Positions 7,876-16,920 of a stretch of 64,000 nucleotides of DNA are shown one piece after another. The notes under the pieces were generated by a model that was not told the DNA's origin, did not search any database, and saw only the letters and a list, made by a program, of their open reading frames with translations. Made by a program: the position numbers and the translations under genes. Where the stretch lies: assembly GCA_025060325.1 (NCBI GenBank), contig JANXBW010000016.1, positions 1 through 64,000 of the forward strand, read 5' to 3'. Position 1 is the stretch's first letter, and the number at the start of each line of letters is the position of its first letter. The stretch is from Thermoguttaceae bacterium (GTDB lineage Bacteria; Planctomycetota; Planctomycetia; Pirellulales; Thermoguttaceae).

Positions 7876-10554
7876 CTATCTTCTTCCCGTCCGGGCTTCC
7901 ACTTTAAGCCAGAAAGGATGCTGCCGATCAGCGCGGGTGCGGACATCCTCTAGGAGAGTTCGCACCTGGAAATCGATATCAGTTAACAGATCCACTGATT
8001 TTCCGGCCCGCGATGGCGAGGTACTTTCGCCGGCGGGAGCCTCGGAAGCCGCAAGCGCAATTCTCTGGCCGTTGACAATAACGGTCGGCCTTTGGGAAAA
8101 ATCGACAAGTTCCGGATTTAACCACAAAGTGACCTTCTGGGCGCCGGTAGTGACATAAATGGTGCCGCCTGGCGTGATGGAACTTCGGGTCACCATGGGC
8201 TGGCCCACGCGAACTCGCCCCCAATCGGCTGGGTCGATCATGGCCCCAGGTGGCATCCCCTCCAGTTCCACCCACCAAAAGAAATTGTCCCACGGCCGGA
8301 GCGAAGCAGCGGCAAAGCTCCGCGGAGGCTGCGGCCGTTTGGTTCGCTCCATCCAATCAAACAAGCGATGAAGTTCATCAAAGAAAAACTCGTGCCCCCG
8401 ACCCAAATACTCCACCACCGTGGCGTTATATCCCCGCTGCAAATACCGATCGAAGTCCCGGGCATTGGTGACCATCCGATCACCATCAAGTTCGCCACAG
8501 ACAAAGTAAAAGGGCACATACTGAGCGTTTTGCCAGTAGATGGGGATGTACTTGTCGCTTGTGGGAACGATCGGGATCACTCCGGCCCAAAGATCAGGAT
8601 GCGCAAGCCCAATATCCCAGGCTGCATCGGCGCCCATTGAATGGCCCGTTAAATAAACACGATCGGTGTCAATGGCGAAATGTCGACATGCATCGCGCAA
8701 CACAGCTAGCACAGCGGCATGTTCCCGGGCCGAAAATTGATACTGCTTTTGATACGGGGCCGCCCAAGCAGGAGCAATGACGATGTATCCCCGCCGCGAG
8801 GCCTGCCCCCGCCGCCAGCCTTGTGGTGTCCACGGACCAGCCCAGAAGTCAATTTGCATCTGCGGGGTTGACCCAGCTCCATGCAGCGTCAAGATTGCAG
8901 GATAACGCCGGTACGGGTCGTAATCCGGCGGAAGCTGTACCCAATAGGTCACAGGCGGGGCAGAGGCAAGGCCCATGACGGACAAACGGTAAAAACCTGG
9001 GGCAAATTCGGGGCCTTTACCGTCGACAGCCAATTGGGAGACACTTTCCGCGGCGGCTTGCTCGGCATCAGCCGGCCGTGATTGGCCGGAACTTTCACCG
9101 CCTACCCCTTCAATCCCGGACTGATCCTTCCCTTCGTCAACGGCGCTGGCGGCTGCCTCGTCAGCAGGGGCATTTTCTGCCTCGCCCGGGCCACGATCCA
9201 CTTTCGTTCCCTCCTTGTCGGCAGGAGCTACCTCCTGCCACGGAATAAACGCATCCGCCGGGAGAGTCTGGGGTGGTTTCATCGCCGCCACAATCCGCGC
9301 AACTACCGCCGGGGTGCAGGCTTCCTCTTGACGCAGTTGGCCGAACACCCGCTCCCGCTCAAGCGGATCGGTTGCCTCAAGATAAGCGATGACCAATTGT
9401 CGAACCCGATACATCGAGAGGCTAAGGGGCAACTTCGGCGTCGGTTCCACACCCCCTTGGAGCCACGAACTGGCAGCGATCGCAAATTTTTCTTCCCCGG
9501 AAAGATCGGGATCCTGAACAAGTTGCGCAAAAGCCAAAAAGCGCGGCAGGGTGTTAAAACTAAGCTCCTTGATCATTTCTTCCTTTAAATCGGCCAAGCG
9601 CGCCCGTAGGCTCGAATCGCCAATTTGCCGCCAGGTAGCCTCAATTTGCTGGCGGACTTCGCCCATTTGCTTTTGTTGGCGTTCATAGTCGGCCAACATC
9701 TGCCGGACTTGTTCAAGGATACCTCCCCCTACACCTTCGCTAGGAAAAGTGGACAGGGCTTTGAGGGTCAGAGAATGCTGCCCGGCTTGTTGACGAAGAC
9801 GCAACTCATCTAACAGTTGCTGGGCGTTTAGCTGGCGAACTTGCCGCAGGATTGGCTCGATTTGGTCCCGAATGCCCGGTGTTTCCGCGAAATCCTGCAA
9901 GATTGCTTCTAGCTCCCGGACCGCTTCGTGGAATCGCTTTGCCTGGATGTAAAACCGAGCCACCCGTTTACGACCTTCCAAATCTTTGCTGTCAATTTGC
10001 CAGGCGAAGATGGCCTTCAAGGTTTCTGGCGGAATAGCCGCCGTTGCCAGGCGCATGTCCCACACGTAGTTGTGTCCCTGTACACGCGTCCAAACCGGGG
10101 TAATCTCTGTAATACACTGAATGATGCCCACCGGCCCTTGAGTGGTGCTCATGTAGACAATACGGCGGCCATAGTTGTCAAAAGGTTCGATCGCGATTAA
10201 GGGGCCAACCGATTTGATAGCCCGGCCGGTTTCCACCACCGGCTGCCGAATGCGGAACCGCTCGAGGATCTCGCCGCTATCTTCCTGGCGCAATTCCACA
10301 ATCTGCCGTTTGGAAACAAAAGTGCGGCGAAGGCCATCGTCAACAAAAACGATCAGTTGTGGTTCCGGTTGATCTTCGGGCCGAGGGGGTTTGGGCACAT
10401 CGGCAAGGCCCGTGACAAGCCCGATTTTGCCCTCAAGCACCCGCCCATCGCGAAGCCAAATCTGGGCACCTAAAGCAGACCAGCTCCCCAAAACCGCAAG
10501 AAATAAGGCGCCCACTAACGACAAATGAAGCCACGCGATAGCCCTTTTTGTCAT
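7876..10554 (-). CDS. Large exported protein with C-terminal alpha/beta-hydrolase (esterase) domain
   Basis: About 892 residues. I prefer the ATG at 10554 because it puts a signal peptide (TKRAIAWLHLSLVGALFLAVLG) at the N-terminus; the frame is open 75 bases further up. The first ~450 residues look helical with tetratricopeptide-like segments (RFYIQAKRFHEAVRELEAIL), followed by an acidic Ala/Glu/Gly linker. From about residue 530 there is a serine hydrolase: oxyanion region LTLHGAGSTPQ, nucleophile elbow GHSMGAD, acid in CGELDGD, and histidine in GRGHEFF. This resembles the PHB-depolymerase/feruloyl-esterase type. The last ~130 residues form a beta-rich tail. The substrate, perhaps an esterified polysaccharide, is unknown. 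The upstream ribosome site is weak. Confidence 0.85.
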   Translation of the reverse strand: MTKRAIAWLHLSLVGALFLAVLGSWSALGAQIWLRDGRVLEGKIGLVTGLADVPKPPRPEDQPEPQLIVFVDDGLRRTFVSKRQIVELRQEDSGEILERFRIRQPVVETGRAIKSVGPLIAIEPFDNYGRRIVYMSTTQGPVGIIQCITEITPVWTRVQGHNYVWDMRLATAAIPPETLKAIFAWQIDSKDLEGRKRVARFYIQAKRFHEAVRELEAILQDFAETPGIRDQIEPILRQVRQLNAQQLLDELRLRQQAGQHSLTLKALSTFPSEGVGGGILEQVRQMLADYERQQKQMGEVRQQIEATWRQIGDSSLRARLADLKEEMIKELSFNTLPRFLAFAQLVQDPDLSGEEKFAIAASSWLQGGVEPTPKLPLSLSMYRVRQLVIAYLEATDPLERERVFGQLRQEEACTPAVVARIVAAMKPPQTLPADAFIPWQEVAPADKEGTKVDRGPGEAENAPADEAAASAVDEGKDQSGIEGVGGESSGQSRPADAEQAAAESVSQLAVDGKGPEFAPGFYRLSVMGLASAPPVTYWVQLPPDYDPYRRYPAILTLHGAGSTPQMQIDFWAGPWTPQGWRRGQASRRGYIVIAPAWAAPYQKQYQFSAREHAAVLAVLRDACRHFAIDTDRVYLTGHSMGADAAWDIGLAHPDLWAGVIPIVPTSDKYIPIYWQNAQYVPFYFVCGELDGDRMVTNARDFDRYLQRGYNATVVEYLGRGHEFFFDELHRLFDWMERTKRPQPPRSFAAASLRPWDNFFWWVELEGMPPGAMIDPADWGRVRVGQPMVTRSSITPGGTIYVTTGAQKVTLWLNPELVDFSQRPTVIVNGQRIALAASEAPAGESTSPSRAGKSVDLLTDIDFQVRTLLEDVRTRADRQHPFWLKVEARTGRR

Positions 10555-11733
10555 GCGCGTCACCAATTCCACAAAGTGAGTTTGGTCGGAATAAAAGATC
10601 GCCTTTCGGATGGCAAAGCCCACTGCCAAAACCGGTCGTTGCCTGACTAACGCTTGCCGTTCAGGTGTTGACAGATAGCGCCCGGTTTAAGCTTCCGCTT
10701 GAAAGGAGATTGGTTAGCTGAGCAATCCGCCTCCCTACGCTCGGGGCTAAAGACGGCTTCACCCTAGCCCGCTATGGTCCCGCCGGCGTCTTTCCCCGCA
10801 CGAGGGCCGCAAACATTTGACGCTCCGCTACCGCTTCGAAGCCTGGATTTTCGGTCTATACAGAAGCCTGGGTTGTCGACCTATACAGCGGTGGTCGGGC
10901 CTTTCCCGGGCCTGGCAGCTGGCCTTTTTGGAGTGGGCGAGCTCTCACCCCATCATATCATGCCTTGATACGGGGTACCGGGGCGCCAGAACTTTAGGAC
11001 AGGGCCCGTTGCCCATTCCGAAGCTACGCCCGCCCCAAGTCCCCGCCTACCGCCAGCACTTTGCCTGCTTCAGCAGCGGAGCGGTGAGGACCCGGCCTTT
11101 GCCGGTCCGACCGAGATTTCTCTTCACCGCGGCAAAGCACCGTTTCCCCACCGTCCCTAGGGACTGAGGCTGTTCGAAACTTTTGGCAAGTCGGTGGAGC
11201 ACTAAAACTGAAGACGGCCGGGCAGCCCGTCCCGTTGACCCGGCTACGCTTTTGGGAAGAGAGCGCAACCGGCTTGGCCCGCGCAAGGCGACGAGGGCTG
11301 GATAGCTCAGCCGGCCTTATCCCCCTAACGGGTGAAAGTCCTTTCCCCCTCGCTTTGCACGGCTAGAGAGACTTGTATCGGCCTCCCCAAACGGGTCGGG
11401 CAAAGCCACGCAGATCGGCTTTAGCCCTCAAAGTTCCGAGTTCTCGACCAGCGCCCCGGGTGAGACCGCGCACAACTCTGCCGGCGAGCAATTTCGCACT
11501 TTCCTTTAACTCGCTTGGTACAGCTCCGAATCGCTCCCAAAAACAACACGCCGGGCTACCGATTAAACCGCGGCGTGAATTCTCCCTCCGTGGCCCCTTT
11601 CGGCCAGTGGGCTTCCAAGGTTCGGACTTGCACGGGTGGGCTGCGGAACTAGAATGCAAAGTTAAGCCGTAAGCTTCCCGTCACGTTGGTGATGGCTATT
11701 TAGCTGGCAAACATAGTAAAGATGGAGCGACCA
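10555..11733. other. Long gene-free stretch (1.2 kb)
   Basis: Several frames of 60-116 codons exist on both strands, but none has a ribosome site, plausible composition or recognisable motif. A tandem 25-bp duplication (10838-10888) is listed separately. A D-arm-like TAGCTCAGCCGG near 11303 lacks the rest of a tRNA. I did not find RNase P, tmRNA or SRP RNA signatures. Confidence 0.5.
10838..10888. repeat. Tandem duplication, 25-bp unit
   Basis: GAAGCCTGG followed by CTATACAG occurs twice back to back (10838-10863 and 10863-10888, sharing one G). The two copies agree at 22 of 26 positions. It lies in non-coding DNA upstream of the esterase gene, which reads away to the left. Confidence 0.6.
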
Positions 11734-12099
11734 ATGAAAAGGCTACGGATGGCATTACTTGTCGCGGTAGTTTTAGTGGGTGCGATGGGTTTGGGGGGCG
11801 TAGTGGTTGGCCAGCGGACACCGGTCGGATTGGCCTGGCAGTCAAGCCCGCCGATCGCAGGTACCTCAGGTGCCGGCTTGTCAGCTGTTGCCACAACAGT
11901 GGAGGGCCGCTATCAGCAGGTCGTCGTTATCGACCCGGTTCAGCGGGCTTTGGCGGTTTATCACGTAAAGTTGGATTCCGGGCAAATCGAGCTGAAAAGC
12001 GTTCGAAATATTCACTGGGATCTGCAGCTAATTGAATTCAACGGTCAGCGGCCGTTGCCTCAGGAAATTCAGTCGGTAGTTTCCGGTGCGCGACAGTGA
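11734..12099 (+). CDS. Small exported protein of unknown function
   Basis: About 121 residues from the ATG at 11734 (another ATG is four codons earlier). The N-terminus is a signal peptide (KRLRMALLVAVVLVGAMGLGGVV), followed by a short flexible part. A compact domain ends the protein: EGRYQQVVVIDPVQRALAVYHV, then KLDSGQIELKSVRNIHWDLQ and EFNGQRPLPQEIQSV. I recognise the pattern as one seen in short planctomycete proteins that couple a beta-strand reading out a value to a helix, but cannot name a family. It precedes, in the same direction, the HTH/membrane protein, with about 265 bp and a possible promoter between them. Confidence 0.7.
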   Translation: MKRLRMALLVAVVLVGAMGLGGVVVGQRTPVGLAWQSSPPIAGTSGAGLSAVATTVEGRYQQVVVIDPVQRALAVYHVKLDSGQIELKSVRNIHWDLQLIEFNGQRPLPQEIQSVVSGARQ

Positions 12100-12176
12100 G
12101 GTCGGAGCCGTAAAACGCCCGTGACTTCGGCTTTGGGTATGTGCCCTTAAGGCTGCGGATCCGGCGGAAGCAGCTG

Positions 12177-12220
12177 TTAGCCAACAAGTTCGTTCCTCAC
12201 CTATAATTAAGGTGTGAGGA
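12177..12220 (+). promoter_or_regulatory. TATAAT inside an inverted repeat, candidate promoter/operator for the HTH gene
   Basis: A perfect TATAAT (12202-12207) sits between TCCTCACCT and AGGTGTGAGGA, which pair apart from a two-base bulge. A TTAGCC about 17 bp upstream is a poor -35. The symmetry around the -10 would suit a repressor or autoregulator. The next gene downstream starts at 12364. Confidence 0.35.
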
Positions 12221-12363
12221 TCGGTGCGGGCATTGGTTGACTCTTGTCCACTGTCTTACCGGCGGCCAGATAAGAGTTTGCTCTCCAGGGGATAGGAGGG
12301 AGTCCTGGCCGGAAGTTCCCGGCAGGAGGCTGGCTTCCGAGCCGTCCACCCGGGAGGTAGGTC

Positions 12364-13515
12364 ATGGCTCAGGAACAAAAGTATTATGACGTTCAAACGG
12401 CGGCGGCTATTCTAGGGATCACTCCGGCGGAAGTGAATCAGCTGCGGGAGCGCAACATCCTTCGTGGCTTCCGCGATGGGGCCACTTGGAAATTCCGTGT
12501 GGAGGATGTCCATCAGCTTCAGCGTCAGCGCCGGGCTCAGGGGTTGGGCGAGCCGACAATTGATCAGCCCGGCAGTGAGGAAGTCTTGGCTCTCGAACCC
12601 GAGCGGGCCCCTGGGGATGCGAGCGGCTCAGGGTCCGTCTTGGGGCTGGATACGGGTAGGTCACCCGGTGATACAGATTTGACGCTTAAACCGGCCTCGG
12701 GAGAAGAGCTCGACCTTATTGATGCGGAACCCGGCCAGGTCCATGCTCCGATCCCCCGATCGGAGCATGAAGATGAAGAAATCCCCGGGCTAGCGGAGGC
12801 TGACTTTACTCTGTCAGATGCCGGGGTGGCCGAAATTTCCCACCCCGCTTCCGGCGGTTCGAGCCAGTCCGGTATTCTGCTTGTCGAAGAAGAGGTCCCT
12901 GCTGGCGAGCGAAGCGACGTCAAAATCGGCCAGGATAGTGGCATCTCCTTGCTGGATCCTCACGACAGTGGGCTTTCGCTAGAGGAACCCATTAAGTTAG
13001 CTGACGAAGAAGAGTTATCGCTGGGCGAAGAGGACATGTTGACAATCGCGGCTGACAGTGTGCCTACAGCCGCCGAAAGCCGCCCGGAAGTGGAGTTCCA
13101 GCTTACACCTACCGAGGATGAGTACGGTCTGGAGGACTCCGAGTCAGCTTCCCAGGTAATTGCCCTTGCGCCGGAGGGGGTTAGCCAGGAGTCGCCCACC
13201 CTCGTAGCGGAGGGAGGTCTTGGAGCTCCGTTTGAAGAATTGGCCCCGGGGGTTGCCCCGGTAGCTGCGCCCGTAGCAGGGATGGTACCAGCTGCGGGAC
13301 CGGCGATGGGGCCTGAGGCAGCCGGCATGGCCCCGGTGGCGATGCCTGAAGCGCCCTACGGCACGCTCGCAATGGTAATGCTATCGGTGACCGCCGTAGT
13401 GCTGGTGTTGGCGGGCATCATGGTGGTGGATCTTGTCCGCAACATGTGGAGCTGGAACGGCCCGATCCCGCTCAACAGCTGGCTCATGGATATGCTGGCG
13501 GGGATTTTCGGCTAA
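12364..13515 (+). CDS. Helix-turn-helix protein with C-terminal membrane segment
   Basis: The 383-residue protein starts with an excisionase/MerR-type winged helix (residues ~6-55: YYDVQTAAAILGITPAEVNQL, then RGFRDGATWKFRVEDV), a fold that binds DNA or partner proteins. About 250 residues of acidic, low-complexity linker follow, with repeated short motifs such as SGISLLDP, SGLSLEEP and LAPEGV. A hydrophobic stretch near 335-355 (LAMVMLSVTAVVLVLAGIMVVDLV) makes a membrane span, followed by a short amphipathic tail. GGGAGGTAGGTC precedes the ATG. The layout suggests a DNA-binding head tethered to the inner membrane by a long disordered arm. Related planctomycete proteins exist, but their role is not known to me. 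An AAGGG hairpin overlaps the stop. Confidence 0.8.
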   Translation: MAQEQKYYDVQTAAAILGITPAEVNQLRERNILRGFRDGATWKFRVEDVHQLQRQRRAQGLGEPTIDQPGSEEVLALEPERAPGDASGSGSVLGLDTGRSPGDTDLTLKPASGEELDLIDAEPGQVHAPIPRSEHEDEEIPGLAEADFTLSDAGVAEISHPASGGSSQSGILLVEEEVPAGERSDVKIGQDSGISLLDPHDSGLSLEEPIKLADEEELSLGEEDMLTIAADSVPTAAESRPEVEFQLTPTEDEYGLEDSESASQVIALAPEGVSQESPTLVAEGGLGAPFEELAPGVAPVAAPVAGMVPAAGPAMGPEAAGMAPVAMPEAPYGTLAMVMLSVTAVVLVLAGIMVVDLVRNMWSWNGPIPLNSWLMDMLAGIFG

Positions 13516-13531
13516 GGGTTTTGCCCTAGCC
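13510..13531 (+). terminator. Possible terminator overlapping the HTH gene stop
   Basis: GGCTAAGGG (13510-13518) pairs with CCCTAGCC (13524-13531) across a TTTTG loop with one bulged A. The downstream T run is poor (CGTTTGGG), so termination efficiency is doubtful. Confidence 0.3.
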
Positions 13532-13734
13532 TCGTTTGGGGAGCGCCGAGAACACGCGACTGCATCGGCCGGCTCGGGACGTGGCTGTTTCATCGATTAA
13601 GCTGTTCGCCCGCTATTCTTGTGTCTAGTGGACAAGAGGCTTCAGGAGTTTCTGAACCAGCCCGCAAGGGGTTATCGCGCTGGGTTGGTGGGTGACAGCT
13701 ACATTCCTGGCACACGGGCGGGATTTAGCAGTTG

Positions 13735-14268
13735 TTAAAGTCCAAGTTCCCCGCGCTCCACTCGTCTTATGAATCGGCAACCCACTTTGAAGAGTTTTTG
13801 CGGTCCGCCGTGGCTCCCCTGGTTCTCTGTGGGCCGGCTTATTTGGTTGCCTTGGTCACTCCCCCCACTTGGCTCCACTAAGCCACATTCCCAAAAGTAC
13901 ACCGGCTGGGAATAGATAACCTCCGCCAGCACATATATCGGCTCCGAGCGGGTTCCCAATTCGGCGATCACTTCCTTAAAATCCGGTAATGTCGGCCAAA
14001 GGAATGCAAAGCCGCAACGATTGATATCTAAACAAGTAGCCTCGGCAAAGCCCTCTGGCCGCGGAAATGTCGGCCCAAGAACCGGAGCCACCCGGTACCT
14101 TGTCCATAGCGGGATCCGTTCCTCGGACCGCCTCTCAAAAGTGACCGGGCACTTTCGCGCTTCCAGCAAGTCGTGCACAAGCCGGTAGAATTCCGCATCA
14201 GCTTGGGAGGGAGTTAAATGCACTGTCATAGTGGAAGGCCCGCTGTTTACCTCTGGGCTAGGAAGCAA
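13735..14268 (-). CDS. PilZ-like domain protein
   Basis: The 177-residue protein has the PilZ layout: an Arg motif near the start of the domain (RRSEERIPLWTRYRV, RxxxR), then CLDINRCGFAF (DxNxxG in place of DxSxxG), and a closing strand KVGCRFIRRV. PilZ domains usually bind cyclic di-GMP and change the behaviour of a partner protein. The Ser to Asn change and a ~40-residue insert before the last strand leave nucleotide binding uncertain. The start is unclear: TTG/ATG options at 14268 and ATG at 14229 both lack a good ribosome site. It converges with the HTH gene across a ~220 bp gap. Confidence 0.6.
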   Translation of the reverse strand: MLPSPEVNSGPSTMTVHLTPSQADAEFYRLVHDLLEARKCPVTFERRSEERIPLWTRYRVAPVLGPTFPRPEGFAEATCLDINRCGFAFLWPTLPDFKEVIAELGTRSEPIYVLAEVIYSQPVYFWECGLVEPSGGSDQGNQISRPTENQGSHGGPQKLFKVGCRFIRRVERGELGL

Positions 14269-14644
14269 GCGAGGGTCATCCGTGTCGTTGAAACACCCGG
14301 CTGCGCGGAGACAGGACCCGCAATGGAACCTCCGGGCAGCTCAATGCGGTTCAAACGTCCACCAGGTCGGGAAGGCTTTGGGGGCTTTGCCAAAAGCGAT
14401 TGTCCGGCGGGGCAATGTGCTACCCTCCGAAAAATTCCTTTTCCTCATCGCCCCGACACCAAACGAGGGAGCCGCGGCGAGGTCGGCTCGACCAAGCCTT
14501 AGTCCCCCATGAAAAAGTAGAACGCCGAAAGGCGACGGCCGCCTGCGGCCCGTTGGTGCTTCGTAGGCGCCGGTGTGTTAAGGGATATAATGGCACCGAT
14601 TACGCCGATTGAATCGAGACTTGCGAGATTCGGAGGAAACGCCG
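14269..14644. other. Divergent intergenic region upstream of trpB
   Basis: The region holds the TATAAT listed separately and the ribosome site of trpB. I looked for a Trp-rich leader peptide or attenuator hairpin and saw neither. Confidence 0.5.
14586..14591 (+). promoter_or_regulatory. -10 element of the trpB promoter
   Basis: A perfect TATAAT ending 53 bp before the TTG start at 14645, which would give a leader of about 47 nt. No good TTGACA sits at the right distance, so a -35 is not assigned. Confidence 0.45.
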
Positions 14645-15850
14645 TTGCGAACTGCACTTCGTGATTGGCCGGACACTCGGGGTCGTTTTGGACCTTTTGG
14701 CGGACGTTTTGTGCCGGAAACGCTGATTTTTGCGCTGGACCAACTAGAGCGAGCCTACGAGGCAGCTCCGGCGGATGTCAATTTCCAGCGCCAGTTGGAG
14801 GCACTTCTTGCCGAGTATGTCGGCCGGCCTTCGCCGCTTTATTTTGCAGCCCGACTTACTGAGCATTGTGGCGGGGCCCAGATCTTTCTGAAGCGAGAGG
14901 ACCTCAATCACACCGGTGCCCACAAAATCAACAACACGCTAGGCCAAGCCCTTCTTACGATTCGGATGGGCAAGCGACGGGTGATCGCCGAAACCGGTGC
15001 CGGCCAGCATGGTGTAGCTACTGCCACCGCTTGTGCACGATTTGGCTTGGAATGCGTCATCTACATGGGCGAAGAAGACATGCGGCGGCAGCGCCCCAAC
15101 GTATTTAACATGCGGCTTCTGGGAGCAGAAGTCCGACCGGTCACCAGCGGTTCGCGGACACTTCGTGATGCGATAAACGAGGCGCTCCGTGACTGGATGA
15201 CCACAGTGGAGACAACCCACTACTGTTTAGGATCTGTAGTGGGGCCGCATCCCTTCCCACGGATTGTCCGCGATTTTCAGTCCGTCATCGGCCGCGAAAC
15301 TCGGCAACAATGTTTAGAACGCCTCGGGCGACTCCCTGACATCGTAGTAGCCTGTGTGGGTGGCGGAAGTAACGCTGCCGGAATGTTCTACCCCTTTATC
15401 GACGACGAAGAGGTGCAGCTTGTCGGCGTGGAAGCCGGCGGCCGGCAGCTCCAGCTTGGTCAACACGCTGCCACACTCCACTGCGGTCGTCCCGGGGTAC
15501 TTCACGGCTCGTATAGCTACGTGCTCCAAGACGAAGACGGCCAGACGCTGCCTGTGCATTCGGTATCAGCCGGCCTCGATTATCCCGGTGTTGGGCCTGA
15601 ACACAGCTACTGGAAAGAAGTCGGCCGGGTTCGATATACTGTCGCCACGGACGAGGAAGCCCTAGCCGCCTTTGACACGTTGGCCCGTCTGGAAGGAATT
15701 CTTCCCGCCCTAGAAAGCGCCCACGCCCTGGCGGAAGCCATGAAGCTTGCTTCCACTCTCCCCAAGGACAAAGTGATTGTCGTGTGTTTGTCCGGTCGAG
15801 GAGACAAAGACGCCGCCGAGGTCGCCCGAATTCGGGGGATGCCATTCTGA
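14645..15850 (+). CDS. trpB: Tryptophan synthase beta chain
   Basis: Joins indole (from TrpA) with serine to form tryptophan, using PLP. The 401-residue protein has the PLP-lysine segment HTGAHKINN, the glycine loop GGGSNA that holds the cofactor phosphate, GAGQHG, and the C-terminal CLSGRGDKD. The family is normally ~390-410 residues. I choose the TTG at 14645 because GGAGG ends eight bases upstream; the frame is open back to a TTG at 14609, which would start almost at the predicted transcription start. trpA follows in the same direction after ~250 bp, so the two may be transcribed separately or with a long spacer. No other trp gene is in the window. Confidence 0.95.
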   Translation: MRTALRDWPDTRGRFGPFGGRFVPETLIFALDQLERAYEAAPADVNFQRQLEALLAEYVGRPSPLYFAARLTEHCGGAQIFLKREDLNHTGAHKINNTLGQALLTIRMGKRRVIAETGAGQHGVATATACARFGLECVIYMGEEDMRRQRPNVFNMRLLGAEVRPVTSGSRTLRDAINEALRDWMTTVETTHYCLGSVVGPHPFPRIVRDFQSVIGRETRQQCLERLGRLPDIVVACVGGGSNAAGMFYPFIDDEEVQLVGVEAGGRQLQLGQHAATLHCGRPGVLHGSYSYVLQDEDGQTLPVHSVSAGLDYPGVGPEHSYWKEVGRVRYTVATDEEALAAFDTLARLEGILPALESAHALAEAMKLASTLPKDKVIVVCLSGRGDKDAAEVARIRGMPF

Positions 15851-16098
15851 CCGGAAGACCTTTGCCGACGAGGGCGAGCCCTTGATTCGTCCACAAAAGG
15901 CCAACAGGTAAACCGAAAATGGAGCGGATAAAGACGGCCGGTATTCGGGCAGGTTGGTCCTCTTTCCCAAAGAAAGCCGTTTCCGGCTCCCGTGGGATTC
16001 GTCAAGTTTCTGACAACAGAGATTTTTTGAAATTGCCCTCTTAGGACCTTGGCTTATTTTTTCCACAGCATGCGTTGACGACAATTGCCACAGGAACG

Positions 16099-16920
16099 AT
16101 GTCCGCCATTGACGAACTTTTCCGAAGATTGCGTACTATCGGCCGGCCAGCCTTTGTGGCGTTCGTCCCAGCTGGCGATCCTGACCTTCAGTTTACCGAA
16201 GACCTTCTGCACCGCTTCGCTCGTTTAGGCGTTGATCTATGCGAGCTGGGAATCCCCTACAGCGACCCGATAGCCGACGGCCCGGTCATCCAAGCAGCAT
16301 ACACCCGGGCGCTGGCCAAAGGGATCAAAGTGCAAGAGGTGTTTGACCTTGTGGGCCGAATTGCCGGCCGTCTGAATTTTCCCATTGCGTTGATGACAAG
16401 CTATTCCATCGTCTTCCGCCGAGGCCTTGAAGACTTCGTCCGGCAATGTGCACGGACGGGAGTAGCCGGCCTTATCGTTCCCGATTTGCCCATTGAAGAG
16501 GCGGCGCCCTTGGGAGAGGTCTGCCGGAGCTTCGATCTGAGTCTCATTCCCCTGGTGACACCGACAACCCCGCCGGATCGGGCACGGCGGATTGCTGCCC
16601 AGGCCTCCGGATTCATTTACTACGTGAGTGTCACCGGCATCACCGGGGAAAGGGACCAACTGCCCGAAGAGCTTGTACAGAAACTCAGTTGGCTTCGAAG
16701 CCAAACGGACCTACCTGTTTGTGTGGGATTTGGCATAAGTCGCCCGGAACACATTGCCACGCTCGCCCCGATTGCTGACGGGGTCATCGTCGGCTCGGCG
16801 ATTGTTCGGCGTATCGCAGAGGCTCAGTCCAAGCCCCGGGAACAGGTTCTCGAAGAAACCTGTCAGTTTGTGGACAGCTTGCTTAGGCCAATCCGGGGAA
16901 AAAACCCGACTTTTCCCTGA
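16099..16920 (+). CDS. trpA: Tryptophan synthase alpha chain
   Basis: Cleaves indole-3-glycerol phosphate to indole, which is channelled to TrpB. The TIM-barrel protein shows the catalytic Glu in CELGIPYSDP and Asp in SDPIADGP, the GIVPDLP-like segment (GLIVPDLPIEE), and the phosphate-binding VGFGIS and VGSAIV. From the ATG at 16099 the length is 273 residues, typical for the family. A TTG at 16075 would add eight residues, and the ribosome site (AGGAA) is close to the ATG, so the start is not settled. A hairpin with a T run about 120 bp downstream may end the transcript. Confidence 0.95.
   Translation: MSAIDELFRRLRTIGRPAFVAFVPAGDPDLQFTEDLLHRFARLGVDLCELGIPYSDPIADGPVIQAAYTRALAKGIKVQEVFDLVGRIAGRLNFPIALMTSYSIVFRRGLEDFVRQCARTGVAGLIVPDLPIEEAAPLGEVCRSFDLSLIPLVTPTTPPDRARRIAAQASGFIYYVSVTGITGERDQLPEELVQKLSWLRSQTDLPVCVGFGISRPEHIATLAPIADGVIVGSAIVRRIAEAQSKPREQVLEETCQFVDSLLRPIRGKNPTFP

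Noticed and set aside
11296-11313. tRNA D-arm-like TAGCTCAGCCGG
   Set aside because: No matching D-stem close, anticodon arm, T-loop or acceptor stem; it is better explained as a small hairpin (GGCTG/CAGCC).
14590-14605. TGGCACC-like sigma-54 site before trpB
   Set aside because: The -12 part reads ACGC instead of TTGC, and a perfect TATAAT overlaps it.
15396-16005. Minus-strand frames over trpB
   Set aside because: Typical antisense shadows of a high-GC gene; trpB itself is certain.
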